From assembly GCA_045123185.1 (NCBI GenBank), contig JBGVIL010000026.1:200105-264104 (forward strand): a DNA stretch of 64,000 bases, read 5' to 3'. Numbering within the stretch: the stretch's first letter is position 1; the number at the start of each line of letters is the position of its first letter. The notes beneath the pieces are model-generated. The model made no database searches. It saw nothing but the letters and a program-made list of their open reading frames with translations, and was not told the DNA's origin. A program made the position numbers and the translations under genes. The DNA is from UBA1231 sp045123185 (GTDB taxonomy: Bacteria > Bacillota_I > Bacilli_A > ML615J-28 > CAG-313). Shown one piece after another: positions 33,491 to 43,900 of the stretch.

Positions 33491-36116
33491 AAAGATAGCA
33501 TTAATTTCAACAGCTGTTATTGTTGTTGCGGTTGCAGCAATCTTAATTATTAAATTTGTAGGTAAGGATAAAGATAAGGGAACTTATTTTGATAATGAAA
33601 CAGATGCGTTAGTATTTTCAACATTAGAAGTTGATAAAGTATTTAATCCATTCTTTTCAACATCTGCAACAGACTCAAACGTTGTAGGTATGACTCAAAT
33701 TGGGATGTTAGGTAACAACCATTTAGGTGAAGTTACTTATGGTGATGATGAAGCTGTAGTTACAAAAGATTTACAAATTGTTACTGAAGGATCTGGAGAA
33801 AATCAAAAAACTACATATTACTTTGTACTAAAAAATAATGTACGTTTTTCAAATGGTTCATATTTAACAATTAAAGACGTATTATTTAATTTATATGTTT
33901 ACTTAGATCCTGTATACTCTGGTTCAAGTACTATTTATTCTACTGACATTGTCGGACTAAATGCATATCGTACTCAAGCATCAGATGATGATAAAGCAGA
34001 ACAAGATAACTTCAATCTTCGTTTCCAAATTGAAGCTGATTCAAGAATTGAAGCTTTATTAGATGCGAAGGTAGCAATCTATGATGAACATTCAAATGAA
34101 TCTATTTCATCTACAACTTTCATAGAATATTTACAAGATTATTCTGATAGTTTTGAAGGCGAAGAATCATATGATACATATAAACATTTAGTTGCTGACT
34201 TCAATAAGGCAACTGAATTATTTAAAGAAGAATTAGAAAACGATTATACTGCATCACTAAATAGTTTCCAAGATACAGTGTTTACTGATGATAAAGGTGT
34301 AATTCATCGTAATCTATTTACAACAGATGTAGAACAATTCTTCTATAATGAAGGGTATATTACTTGGAATAAAAAAGATGCACAACTTTCTTGTTCATTA
34401 ATGGATATGGATAAAGTTAAAGAACTAGAAAGAAGCGAAGCTATTAACTGGGTATTATCAGATATGTTACCAAGTAAAATTGATGAAATTATTCAATATT
34501 GGGCAACATCAACAAATCTATATAATTTCTTAGTTAATGAAGCGATTGAAGAATATTTCAAAAATAACACTGATCGTGAAATTAAAAACATTTCAGGTAT
34601 TAAATTCTGTAACCGCAACGAATCAGTAGTTGTTAATGGTGTTACTTATGACGCTGCTCATGATGAAAATGGTAACTTAAAAGAAGGATGTCATGAAGTA
34701 TTAAGTATCACAATTAATGGTATTGACCCAAAAGCTATTTGGAACTTTGCGTTTACAGTTGCACCTATGTATTATTATTCAAATGCAGAACAAATTGCTA
34801 AATTTGACTTTGAATCTAACTTTGGTGTTGAATATGGTTCTCAAACATTCATGAATGAAGTTGTTAAAGATCCAAATAAAATTGGTGTTCCTGTCGGAGC
34901 TGGTCCATATGCCGCAAGTAAGGCATCTGGTGGTATTGAAAATATTAGTTCTAGTGATTTCTATTCACTTGGTATTATTTATTTCGAAAGAAATCCATAT
35001 TACATTATGGGACCTGCAACAATTAAAAAGATTAGATATCAAGTAGTATCTTCTGCACAAATGTTAAACTCACTTTATAATGGTGAAGTTGACTTTGTTG
35101 AACCAAATGCAAAACCTGAAACAATTTCTGAACTTGATTCTAAGAAAGATCAAGGTATTGGAAACCAATCAATTCAAACTTCAGGTTATGGTTATATCGG
35201 TATTAATGCAGCTAAAGTTCCAAGTATTAAAGTACGTCAAGCAATTATGCATGCTATTAATACACAAGAATGTGTCGACTATTATGAAACAACAGCAGAA
35301 GCAATTTATCGTCCAATGTCTAAATCAAGTTGGGCATATCCAGAAGGATGTACTCCATATTATCCATATATTGGTGGTGCAATTCCAGAAGACTTATCAG
35401 TAGTTAACCCTGATTACCGTGCATTTGTTTACGAAAAAGGCAAAAAAGCTGGCGATAAATTTACTGAAGCAGAACAATTAGAATTCTTAACAAGTTTAGT
35501 TGAAGGTGCTGGATACTCATTAAACAGTGAAGGTATTTATCAACAAGGTACTCATCAACTTAAATATGTCTTTACAGTCGCTGGTCAAGAAACAGACCAC
35601 CCTGCATGGCGTGCAATGGAACATGCTATGGAAATTCTAAATAAAGCTGGATTTAATGTTCGCGTTCAAACAGACGCAAATGCACTTAATAAATTAGCAA
35701 GTGGTGCTTTAACAGTATGGGCAGCTGCTTGGGGTTCAACAATTGACCCAGATATGTATCAAGTTTATCACATTGATTCAAAAGCTACATCAACTCTTAA
35801 CTGGGGTTACAACGCTATTAAACAAAACAATGGTGGTAAATATGATGTTGAATTAGGATTAGTTCGCGATCTATCTGATTTAATTGATCAAGCTCGTGAA
35901 ACTAATGATCAAACAATTCGTCAAAGAATTTACAAAGAAGCTCTTGACATCGTAATGCAACTTGCAATTGAACTTCCAACATATCAAAGAGATGACTTAT
36001 TTGCGTTCAATACAAATAAAATTGATGTAAGTACATTTACACCTCAAAATGAACTTTCACCATATAAAGGTTTAACTGGTGACATTCATTTAGTATCATT
36101 AAACAAAGAGGAATAA
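33471..36116 (+). CDS. oppA: oligopeptide ABC transporter substrate-binding protein, membrane-helix anchored
   Basis: Family-5 solute-binding protein (SBP_bac_5), 881 residues against ~540-600 in the family. Instead of a lipobox it has an uncleaved-looking N-terminal helix (VIVVAVAAILIIKFVG) as anchor. Family landmarks: LKNNVRFSNGSYLTIKDVLF, GAGPYAASKASGG, IRYQVVSSAQMLNSLYNGEV and GYGYIGINAAKVPSIKVRQA. The extra ~300 residues lie before the ligand-binding core's second half (about 180-420) and are Asp/Glu-rich. It should bind peptides released at the surface and hand them to OppBC. Start after AGGAGG at 33460-33465. Confidence 0.88.
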   Translation: MKAKLIKKIALISTAVIVVAVAAILIIKFVGKDKDKGTYFDNETDALVFSTLEVDKVFNPFFSTSATDSNVVGMTQIGMLGNNHLGEVTYGDDEAVVTKDLQIVTEGSGENQKTTYYFVLKNNVRFSNGSYLTIKDVLFNLYVYLDPVYSGSSTIYSTDIVGLNAYRTQASDDDKAEQDNFNLRFQIEADSRIEALLDAKVAIYDEHSNESISSTTFIEYLQDYSDSFEGEESYDTYKHLVADFNKATELFKEELENDYTASLNSFQDTVFTDDKGVIHRNLFTTDVEQFFYNEGYITWNKKDAQLSCSLMDMDKVKELERSEAINWVLSDMLPSKIDEIIQYWATSTNLYNFLVNEAIEEYFKNNTDREIKNISGIKFCNRNESVVVNGVTYDAAHDENGNLKEGCHEVLSITINGIDPKAIWNFAFTVAPMYYYSNAEQIAKFDFESNFGVEYGSQTFMNEVVKDPNKIGVPVGAGPYAASKASGGIENISSSDFYSLGIIYFERNPYYIMGPATIKKIRYQVVSSAQMLNSLYNGEVDFVEPNAKPETISELDSKKDQGIGNQSIQTSGYGYIGINAAKVPSIKVRQAIMHAINTQECVDYYETTAEAIYRPMSKSSWAYPEGCTPYYPYIGGAIPEDLSVVNPDYRAFVYEKGKKAGDKFTEAEQLEFLTSLVEGAGYSLNSEGIYQQGTHQLKYVFTVAGQETDHPAWRAMEHAMEILNKAGFNVRVQTDANALNKLASGALTVWAAAWGSTIDPDMYQVYHIDSKATSTLNWGYNAIKQNNGGKYDVELGLVRDLSDLIDQARETNDQTIRQRIYKEALDIVMQLAIELPTYQRDDLFAFNTNKIDVSTFTPQNELSPYKGLTGDIHLVSLNKEE

Positions 36117-36141
36117 TTTAAATATAAAAAATATATTTAAA
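36117..36141 (+). repeat. AT-only inverted repeat between oppA and oppB
   Basis: Perfect 10-bp repeat TTTAAATATA / TATATTTAAA with loop AAAAA, starting right after the oppA stop codon. It may protect the oppA 3' end. The AT-only stem is weak. Confidence 0.4.
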
Positions 36142-36158
36142 GTAAGGAGATAATAAAT

Positions 36159-37166
36159 ATGTTGAAATATATTATCAAGCGACTGGCAATATCAATAATA
36201 ATTTTGCTTGGTGTATCAATCATCATATATACAATGGTTAGGTTAATGCCAACCGATTATGTAGATACAAAATATGCCAGTCAATTACAAAGTGGTACAA
36301 TTAGTTTAGATGATATTCAACGTTTTAAATCTTTATATGGTATCGGCGATACTTCTTTTAAAGGTATCGTTGGTGGATATCTTAAATGGATTGGCAAATT
36401 ATGTCAAGGAGATTTAGGAATCTCATTTAAATACGAAAAACCAGTTGCACAAGTAATTGGCGAAAATATGTGGATATCATTTGCGATAGCGATTATCGCA
36501 ACTATATTACAATTCTTGATTTCGATTCCTTTAGGAATTAGTAGCGCAACACACCAATATTCGGTTAGAGATTATGCAGTAACTGTTTTTACAATGATAG
36601 GTATTTCTCTTCCAACATATTTCTTTGCTGCGATTGTTATAAAAATATTCTCAGTTAATTTGAATTGGTTCCCTTCAAATGGTTTATTAAATGCCAATTC
36701 TAATTATGCTGATACATTCTTAGGATCATTAGAAAAATTTGGTGATATAGCACATCACTTAGTATTGCCGATTTTCGTAAGTGTTATCTTATCAATCGGT
36801 GGATTAATGAGATACACAAGAACAAACACATTAGAAGTTTTAAATGCTGATTATATTAGAACAGCTCGTGCTAAAGGTTTATCTGAAAAGAAAGTTATTT
36901 ATAAACATGCTTTTAGAAATACAATGATTCCACTTGTCACAATGCTTGCTGGTATCTTACCTTCATTATTTGGTGGTATGATGATTACTGAACAAGTATT
37001 TGGTATTGATGGTATTGGTCGTTTAGCATATCAAGCATTAAGAGAAGGGGACATTCCATTTGTAATGGGTTACAATATGTTCCTTGCTGTACTAACAATT
37101 ATAGGTACATTATTCTCAGATATTATGTATTCAGTAGTTGACCCAAGGGTTAAACTAGGGAAGTAG
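36159..37166 (+). CDS. oppB: oligopeptide ABC transporter permease OppB
   Basis: Membrane permease of 335 residues with six spans. N-terminal RLAISIIILLGVSIIIY is the typical OppB/DppB first helix. The coupling loop contains RTARAKGLSEKKVIYKHAFRN followed by TMIPLVT. AAGGAG lies nine bases before the ATG. Confidence 0.94.
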   Translation: MLKYIIKRLAISIIILLGVSIIIYTMVRLMPTDYVDTKYASQLQSGTISLDDIQRFKSLYGIGDTSFKGIVGGYLKWIGKLCQGDLGISFKYEKPVAQVIGENMWISFAIAIIATILQFLISIPLGISSATHQYSVRDYAVTVFTMIGISLPTYFFAAIVIKIFSVNLNWFPSNGLLNANSNYADTFLGSLEKFGDIAHHLVLPIFVSVILSIGGLMRYTRTNTLEVLNADYIRTARAKGLSEKKVIYKHAFRNTMIPLVTMLAGILPSLFGGMMITEQVFGIDGIGRLAYQALREGDIPFVMGYNMFLAVLTIIGTLFSDIMYSVVDPRVKLGK

Positions 37167-37175
37167 GTGAAGAAG

Positions 37176-38246
37176 ATGAATCGAGAAAAACCTACTATTA
37201 TTGAAGAAGTTACAGAAGTAGAAACTGTAACAGAAGTACAAGACGTAACAGAAATTGAAGATATTCAAACATTTAAAGAAATGAGTCCAATGCGATTAAT
37301 CTTAAGAAGATTCTTTAGATCTAAATTATCATTAGTTGGATTAGTCATGATTATTGGATTATTCTTATTCGCTTTCTTAGGTCCAGTTATTTACACTAAA
37401 TGGGGTGAAACAACTGTTGACAGAAGTGAAGTAGTAAGAGAAATTAAAACAACATACTCTTATGTTGATGACAGTGGAAAAGAAATTAAAGTAACTGAAA
37501 TTATTGAACATAAATCAACAATTAATTCTTATGATGAACCAAGCAGTGAACACTTACTTGGAACAGATGATAATGGTCGTGATGTTTTTGTAAGATTAAT
37601 GTTTGGTGGTAGAATCTCTTTAACAATTGGATTTATTGTTGTTATTTTAGAAACTTTAATTGGGATTGTGTTAGGTGGAATATCTGGTTATTTTGGTGGT
37701 TGGGTAGATCAATTAATCATGCGTATTGTTGATATTTTTAATTGTATTCCAACATTACCAATATTACTTATTGCATCTGCATTAATTGATTCATGGAATC
37801 TAGAAGCAGAACAAAGAATATATATTTTAATGGTCATTATAACCATTTTTAGCTGGAGTGGCGTAGCTAGAATGGTACGTGGTCAAATCTTGTCACTACG
37901 TGAACAAGAATTTATAATCGCTACTGAAGTAATGGGATTACCTGTTCGAAGAAAAATCTTTAAACATTTAATTCCAAATGTAATGCCTCAATTAATCGTA
38001 TCAATGACACTTGGACTAGGTAGTGTTATTTTATACGAATCAACTCTTAGTTATTTAGGACTTGGTGTTCAACTTCCAAAAGCCGCATGGGGAACAATGA
38101 TTGCCACTGCTAACCAAACTGAAGTACTAAATTATCATGCTAATATGTGGTTACCAGCTGGTTTAATGATTGTAATCGCCGTACTTGGTTTTAACTTTGT
38201 TGGTGATGGATTAAGAGATGCCATGGATCCAAAGGCTAAAAAGTAG
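37176..38246 (+). CDS. oppC: oligopeptide ABC transporter permease OppC
   Basis: Second permease, ~356 residues. The start is ATG 37176, five bases after AGGTGA; a GTG three codons earlier overlaps that site. There is a long acidic N-terminal extension rich in Glu/Val/Thr, then the conserved RRFFRSKLSLVGLVMI. An extracytoplasmic insert near 75-115 (TYSYVDDSGKEIKV) precedes HLLGTDDNGRDVF. The EAA loop is ATEVMGLPVRRKIFKHLIPN. Confidence 0.93.
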   Translation: MNREKPTIIEEVTEVETVTEVQDVTEIEDIQTFKEMSPMRLILRRFFRSKLSLVGLVMIIGLFLFAFLGPVIYTKWGETTVDRSEVVREIKTTYSYVDDSGKEIKVTEIIEHKSTINSYDEPSSEHLLGTDDNGRDVFVRLMFGGRISLTIGFIVVILETLIGIVLGGISGYFGGWVDQLIMRIVDIFNCIPTLPILLIASALIDSWNLEAEQRIYILMVIITIFSWSGVARMVRGQILSLREQEFIIATEVMGLPVRRKIFKHLIPNVMPQLIVSMTLGLGSVILYESTLSYLGLGVQLPKAAWGTMIATANQTEVLNYHANMWLPAGLMIVIAVLGFNFVGDGLRDAMDPKAKK

Positions 38247-38254
38247 GTGATAAC

Positions 38255-39415
38255 ATGAAAAAGAATACGAATTATATTTCATATAAAGAAAGTCGTAATA
38301 TTATCAAATACAATATTAAACAAATGAAATATTACGAAAGTTTAAAAAGAAGAAATTTAGAACCTAGTGAATACATTGTTCCAATGAAAGATGAAACAAA
38401 TTTAATTGAAATTGACAATTTAAAAACTTGTTTCTTTACCGATAATGGAACAGTAATGTCAGTAAATGGTGTATCATTTGATATTCCTAAAAATAAAATT
38501 GTTGGTGTTGTTGGTGAATCTGGTTGTGGTAAATCAGTTACTTCACTTTCCATCATGCAATTAGTTCAAGCACCACAAGGACAAGTAATTGGTGGTGAAA
38601 TTAGATTTAATTCAAGTGAATTAGACAAAGATGAAAATGGAAATAAATTAGGTTATAATATCGCTAAAATGCCAACAAAAGATATGTATAATATTCGTGG
38701 TAAAGATATTACGATGATTTTCCAAGAACCAATGACTAGTTTAAATCCGGTATTTACAATTGGTAATCAATTAGATGAAGTTTCATTCTTACATAATCCG
38801 GAAATTACAAAAGAAACCGCAAAACTTCATAGTATTGAAATGTTAAATAAAGTTGGTATTTCGATGCCAGAACACGTATATGATTCTTTCCCACATGAAT
38901 TATCTGGTGGTATGAGACAACGTGTTATGATTGCGATGGCACTTGCTGGTAATCCAAAACTAATTATCGCGGACGAACCAACAACTGCTCTAGACGTAAC
39001 TATTCAAGCTCAAATCTTAGAATTACTAAAAAACTTACAAAAAAATGAACAATGTTCAATTATGTTAATTACTCATGACTTAGGAGTAATTGCCGAAATG
39101 GCAGATATTGTTATAGTTATGTATGCTGGTAAAGTTATAGAACGTGGAACAGCTCAAGAAATTTTCCACAATCCACTTCACCCATACACAATTGGCTTAC
39201 AAAAGAGTAAACCATTAATTACATCAAATTCAAATGAACCATTATATTCAATCCCAGGTCAAGTACCAAGTCCAATTAATCTACCTAATACTTGTTACTT
39301 CAAAGGTCGTTGTTCAAAATGCATCAACAAATGTAATGGCGAGTATCCAAAAGAAATTCAAGTTTCTGATACACACTTTGTATCATGTTACTTATATGAT
39401 GAAGGTGAGGAATAA
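38255..39415 (+). CDS. oppD: oligopeptide ABC transporter ATP-binding protein OppD
   Basis: ATPase, 386 residues. Walker A GESGCGKS, signature LSGGMRQR, Walker B LIIADEPTTALD, and Q-loop in IFQEPMTSLNP. The C-terminal oligopeptide-transporter domain carries the iron-sulfur-type Cys set (CYFKGRCSKCINKC). The ribosome site AGGTGA overlaps the oppC stop. An N-terminal ~45-residue extension is unusual. Confidence 0.94.
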   Translation: MKKNTNYISYKESRNIIKYNIKQMKYYESLKRRNLEPSEYIVPMKDETNLIEIDNLKTCFFTDNGTVMSVNGVSFDIPKNKIVGVVGESGCGKSVTSLSIMQLVQAPQGQVIGGEIRFNSSELDKDENGNKLGYNIAKMPTKDMYNIRGKDITMIFQEPMTSLNPVFTIGNQLDEVSFLHNPEITKETAKLHSIEMLNKVGISMPEHVYDSFPHELSGGMRQRVMIAMALAGNPKLIIADEPTTALDVTIQAQILELLKNLQKNEQCSIMLITHDLGVIAEMADIVIVMYAGKVIERGTAQEIFHNPLHPYTIGLQKSKPLITSNSNEPLYSIPGQVPSPINLPNTCYFKGRCSKCINKCNGEYPKEIQVSDTHFVSCYLYDEGEE

Positions 39416-39418
39416 TTT

Positions 39419-40708
39419 ATGAGCGAAAAAGTAAATAATCCTGCATTAGAAACTGATATTATTCTTGAAGTTAAAAACTTAAAAAAGTATTTTCCAATTG
39501 AAAAAGATTTATTTGGTCGTCCAACTAAATATCTTAAAGCGGTTGAAAATGTTAGCTTCAAATTAAAAAGAGGAACAACAATTGGTGTTGTTGGAGAATC
39601 TGGTTGTGGTAAAACCACATTAGGTAGAACCATCTTAAAACTATATGAATCAAATGGTGGTCAAATCTTATTTGATGGTGAAGATATAACAAACATTAGT
39701 AAAAGTAAAATGCGTAAGCTTAGAACTTCAATGCAGCTTATTTTCCAAGATCCATATTCAAGTTTACCACCAAGAATGACAATCGGTAATATTATTTCGG
39801 AAGCCGTAAAGGTTCATAAAATTGTTCCGAAAGAAGAAACATTTAAGTATGTCTTAGACATAATGAAAAAATGTGGACTACAACCAAGCTATTATGATCG
39901 TTATCCACATGAGTTTTCTGGTGGTCAAAGACAAAGAATTTGTATTGCAAGAGCTCTTGCAGTAAAACCTAAATTAGTTATTTGTGATGAGCCAGTTAGT
40001 GCTCTTGACGTATCAATTCAAGCTCAAATAATTAACTTACTAAAAGATTTACAAATTAAAGATGATTTAACTTATGTATTTATCTCACATGATTTATCAG
40101 TAGTAAAATATATAACTGATCAAATCATGGTAATGTACTTAGGAAATGTAATGGAATTTGGTAATACAGATGATATCTTTGATAATCCAATGCATCCATA
40201 TACTAAAGCTTTATTCTCTGCAGTTCCAGTACCTGACCCAGATGTTAAGATGAATCGAATCATTTTAAAAGGTGACATTCCATCACCTGCTAATCCACCA
40301 AAAGGATGTAAATTCCATACAAGATGTGAAAATTGCATGAGTGTATGTAAATTTAAAGATCCTGTTTATCTAGAAAAAGAGCCAAATCATTTTGTTGCTT
40401 GTCATTTATTTAACGAAGAAGTAATGAAAGATAAAGCTAAATATGATGAACAATATGCTCGATTTGATAAAGGCGAAATTTCATTTGAAGAATTACTAGA
40501 TAAAGAAGTAGTCGAAGAAAAACATGATTTAGAAGATACTTTAGTTGAACAAACAGACAATGTTGTTGAACCAGTAGACTTAAGTAAACTCAAAAATTCT
40601 AAAGAAGAAGACTATATTTCACAAAAAAAATTAGACTCTAAATCATCACAAATGTACCATAATATTCGAAATTGTGAAAAAAATGATTCATTAAAAGGAA
40701 ACGAATAA
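39419..40708 (+). CDS. oppF: oligopeptide ABC transporter ATP-binding protein OppF with acidic tail
   Basis: Second ATPase, 429 residues (family ~310-330). Walker A GESGCGKT, signature FSGGQRQR, Walker B LVICDEPVSALD. The C-terminal Cys-rich oligo_HPY region is CKFHTRCENCMSVC. After it comes an added ~90-residue charged, probably disordered tail (residues ~335-429). It overlaps the next gene by one base. Confidence 0.93.
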   Translation: MSEKVNNPALETDIILEVKNLKKYFPIEKDLFGRPTKYLKAVENVSFKLKRGTTIGVVGESGCGKTTLGRTILKLYESNGGQILFDGEDITNISKSKMRKLRTSMQLIFQDPYSSLPPRMTIGNIISEAVKVHKIVPKEETFKYVLDIMKKCGLQPSYYDRYPHEFSGGQRQRICIARALAVKPKLVICDEPVSALDVSIQAQIINLLKDLQIKDDLTYVFISHDLSVVKYITDQIMVMYLGNVMEFGNTDDIFDNPMHPYTKALFSAVPVPDPDVKMNRIILKGDIPSPANPPKGCKFHTRCENCMSVCKFKDPVYLEKEPNHFVACHLFNEEVMKDKAKYDEQYARFDKGEISFEELLDKEVVEEKHDLEDTLVEQTDNVVEPVDLSKLKNSKEEDYISQKKLDSKSSQMYHNIRNCEKNDSLKGNE

Positions 40709-40932
40709 TGAAAAAAAAGAATCAGTACATTGATGATGGACACACAATTTATAACATGGATATCGATGGGATGCCCCATAGAAGAATTCAAAAACATGAC
40801 AATGTAAGTCTTACAAAAAAAGAAAGAAGAGCAATGATTAAAGCAGCTTACGCGCACTATTTGCCAGTAGTATTTGGCACAATTTTATGCTTTGGACTTG
40901 CTGCTTTACTCATGTACTTCTGGCTATGCTAA
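40708..40932 (+). CDS. small single-span membrane protein of the opp operon
   Basis: 74 residues, unknown function. The N-terminus is NQYIDDGHTIYNMDIDGMP, resembling the DDGRTIADM motif of small Firmicute proteins that I recall near transporters; the helix at about 52-73 is LPVVFGTILCFGLAALLMY. The basic segment LTKKERRAMIKAA faces the cytoplasm. Starting inside the oppF stop codon, it could be an accessory subunit of the transporter. This is inference from position. Confidence 0.6.
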   Translation: MKKKNQYIDDGHTIYNMDIDGMPHRRIQKHDNVSLTKKERRAMIKAAYAHYLPVVFGTILCFGLAALLMYFWLC

Positions 40933-40952
40933 TCGAAAGGAGTAATTAAAAA

Positions 40953-43900
40953 GTGAAAAATAAATTGGTAATGACATTTATTTTTCTAATCGGTTTAGTT
41001 ACTTTGTGTGCATGTTCAAATGTTGAAACGGACAATTCAAATATAAATGATATTAATAATCCTCAAAAACTTAATATTTTTAAATCTGATTTAAAATTGA
41101 CACAAGAACAAGTTTTATCACAAATTAAAGCTGAACACCTGTTAGAAAATAAAGGTTATTTAGATGATGATGAACTTGTAGTGCTTGTTACTCTTGATAC
41201 TGAAGCTTTAATTGATGTATATAACAATAATTATGCTGAAAGTGTAAACACTGTTTCAGAGTTTGCGAAAACCGAAATGGGTAAAAAACAAGCAAAATTA
41301 ATTAATCAAGAGCAAACCGTATTAATTGATTTATTACAAGAAAAGAATTTAATTAAACGAGTAGAATATCAATATAGTACAATAATTAACGCTGTAGCTG
41401 TTAAAACAACATATGCTAATTTCTTAGAAATTAACAAAATGAAAGAAGTTAAGTCAACAATTATATCTGATACATTTAATGTACCTAAAGCTGTAGATAC
41501 TGATGCATCGGCGATTGTCAATGATGTCGATGTATATGAAACAGGTATATATAAATCAGACTGTGTTGATTATACTGGTAAAGGTACAGCAGTTGCGATA
41601 TTAGACTCAGGATTTGATTGTAGTCACACTGTATTCCAACACGACATTGATGTTGAAATGATTACAAAAAGTAAAGTTGAAAGTATTTTAAGCCAAACTC
41701 GTGCAGCCACTGATTATTATCGTGGTAATGCTAACTTAAAAGTTACTGATGTTTATTACAATGCCAAAATCCCGTTTGCGTATGACTATGCAGATAGAGA
41801 TTATGATGTATTTCCATATGATTCAAATCACGGAACACACGTAGCAGGTATTATTGGTGGTAAAGATAGTGAAATCACAGGTATCGCTGTTGATACACAA
41901 TTAGTACTTATGAAAGTATTCCCAGATTTAGATGATGGTGGAAAAACAGAAGATATTTTAGCAGCATTAGAAGACGCTGTATTACTAGGAGTAGATGCAA
42001 TTAATATGTCACTTGGTTCATCTTGTGGCTTCGCAAGAGAAGAAGATGATGACAAATTAAATGAAGTATACGATAGTATAAATGCTAGTGGTATTAGTTT
42101 AATAACAGCTGCTAGTAATAGTTATAGTTCATCATTTGGTGGTGAACAAGGTAACACAAACTTTGTTACTAATCCAGATTCTGGTACAGTAGGATCTCCT
42201 TCTACTTATGATGCGGCTTTATCTGTTGCGTCTATCAGTGGAACAAAGAGTAAATATTTAATTGCTAATAATAGTAAAGTTGTATTCTTTACAGAATCAA
42301 GTTCTATTAACGGTAAAGAAAATGATTTCTTTAAAGGTATTTATGAATCACTAGGTAAGAGCTTAGATGAAACACTAACACTAGAATATGTAACTGTTCC
42401 TGGTGTTGGTAAAGAAGTAAACTTCTTATCGTTAGATGTTGAAGGTAAAATTGCCCTAATTAGACGTGGTGATAATACGTTTGAAGAAAAAGCTAAAAAT
42501 GCTAAAGCTCATGGTGCAATAGCATGTATTATTTATAACAATATTGAAGGTGACATTTCAATGTCAATGGGTAAGAGTGATCATATCCCAACTATTTCAA
42601 TTTCCAAAGAATTAGGAACAGCACTTGCGAAAAAAGATAAAGGTACTTTTACAATTAGTTACAATAATCAAGCTGGTCCATTTATGTCTGATTTCTCAAG
42701 TTGGGGTCCTACTCCATCACTTGGAATCAAACCAGAAATTACAGCACACGGTGGTAATATTAAATCATCTGTGCCAGGTGGTGGCTATGACCAACTAAGT
42801 GGTACTTCAATGGCTACACCAAACCTTTGTGGTATTGTTGTTTTAATTAGACAATATTTAAAAGAAGAATACCCTGATAAGACAATGAAAGAAATTTCAG
42901 TTATGGCAAATCAATTATTAATGTCTACAGCTGGAATTGTTTTAAATCAAGAAGGAAACCCATATTCACCTAGAAAACAGGGTGCAGGGCTTGCTAGTTT
43001 ATATAATGCAGTTAATACAAAAGCATATATTACTGTTGATGGAATTGACCGTTCTAAATTAGAATTATTAGATGATCCAAATAAAACAGGTGTATATGAA
43101 ATGAATTTTAACTTAGTTAATTTATCAAGTGAATCACTAAGTTATGTTGTATCACTTGTCGGTATGACTGAAACTGTTTCTTCATCTGATGAAGAACACG
43201 TTGCTGAAAAATCACAAATCTTAGATAGTAATTTTACAGTAACAGTTGAAGGCGGAACACTTAACAACAAAACAGTAGTAGTTGAAGCCGGACAAACTTG
43301 TAAGATTAAAGTAGTTTATACTTTATCAGAAGACAACAAAACAATGATTGAAAATACATTCCCATATGGTATGTATGTTGAAGGTTTTGTTAAACTTGAA
43401 GACATTAACACACCTAATGCTGATAATAAAAATATTAATTTAAATATTCCATTCTTAGCATTCTATGGTGACTGGTCACAAGCACCAATCTTTGATAAAA
43501 CTTATTATGAAGTAGAATCTGAGGCACACGATGCTTCAATCGATGCTGAAGATAAATTAAAAGCTGATTATTTCGCAACTACACCTTATGGATCATATTA
43601 CTATAATTATATTATTCCACTAGGAACTTACTTATATGATATCGATTTAAGTAAATACGATCCAATTCCTGCAACCGAAGAACATATCGCAATTTCCAAT
43701 ATGTTAGGAACAATAGATGGTTTATCATCTGTTTATGCAGGTCTTTTAAGAAACTGTAAGACAATGACATTTACAATTACTGATAAACAAACAGGCGAAG
43801 TTGTATACGAAGTTACAGATTACAATGCACAAAAAGCATACTACAACGGTATGCCATTCCCATATTACGAGTTCTTAAATCAAAAATCATTAAAACTAGG

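Noticed and set aside
34855..35403. Two open frames inside oppA in another frame
   Set aside because: Leucine/isoleucine/lysine-rich shadow translations without ribosome sites.
36117..36141. Inverted repeat after oppA as terminator
   Set aside because: AT-only stem with no T run; oppB follows at once with its own ribosome site.
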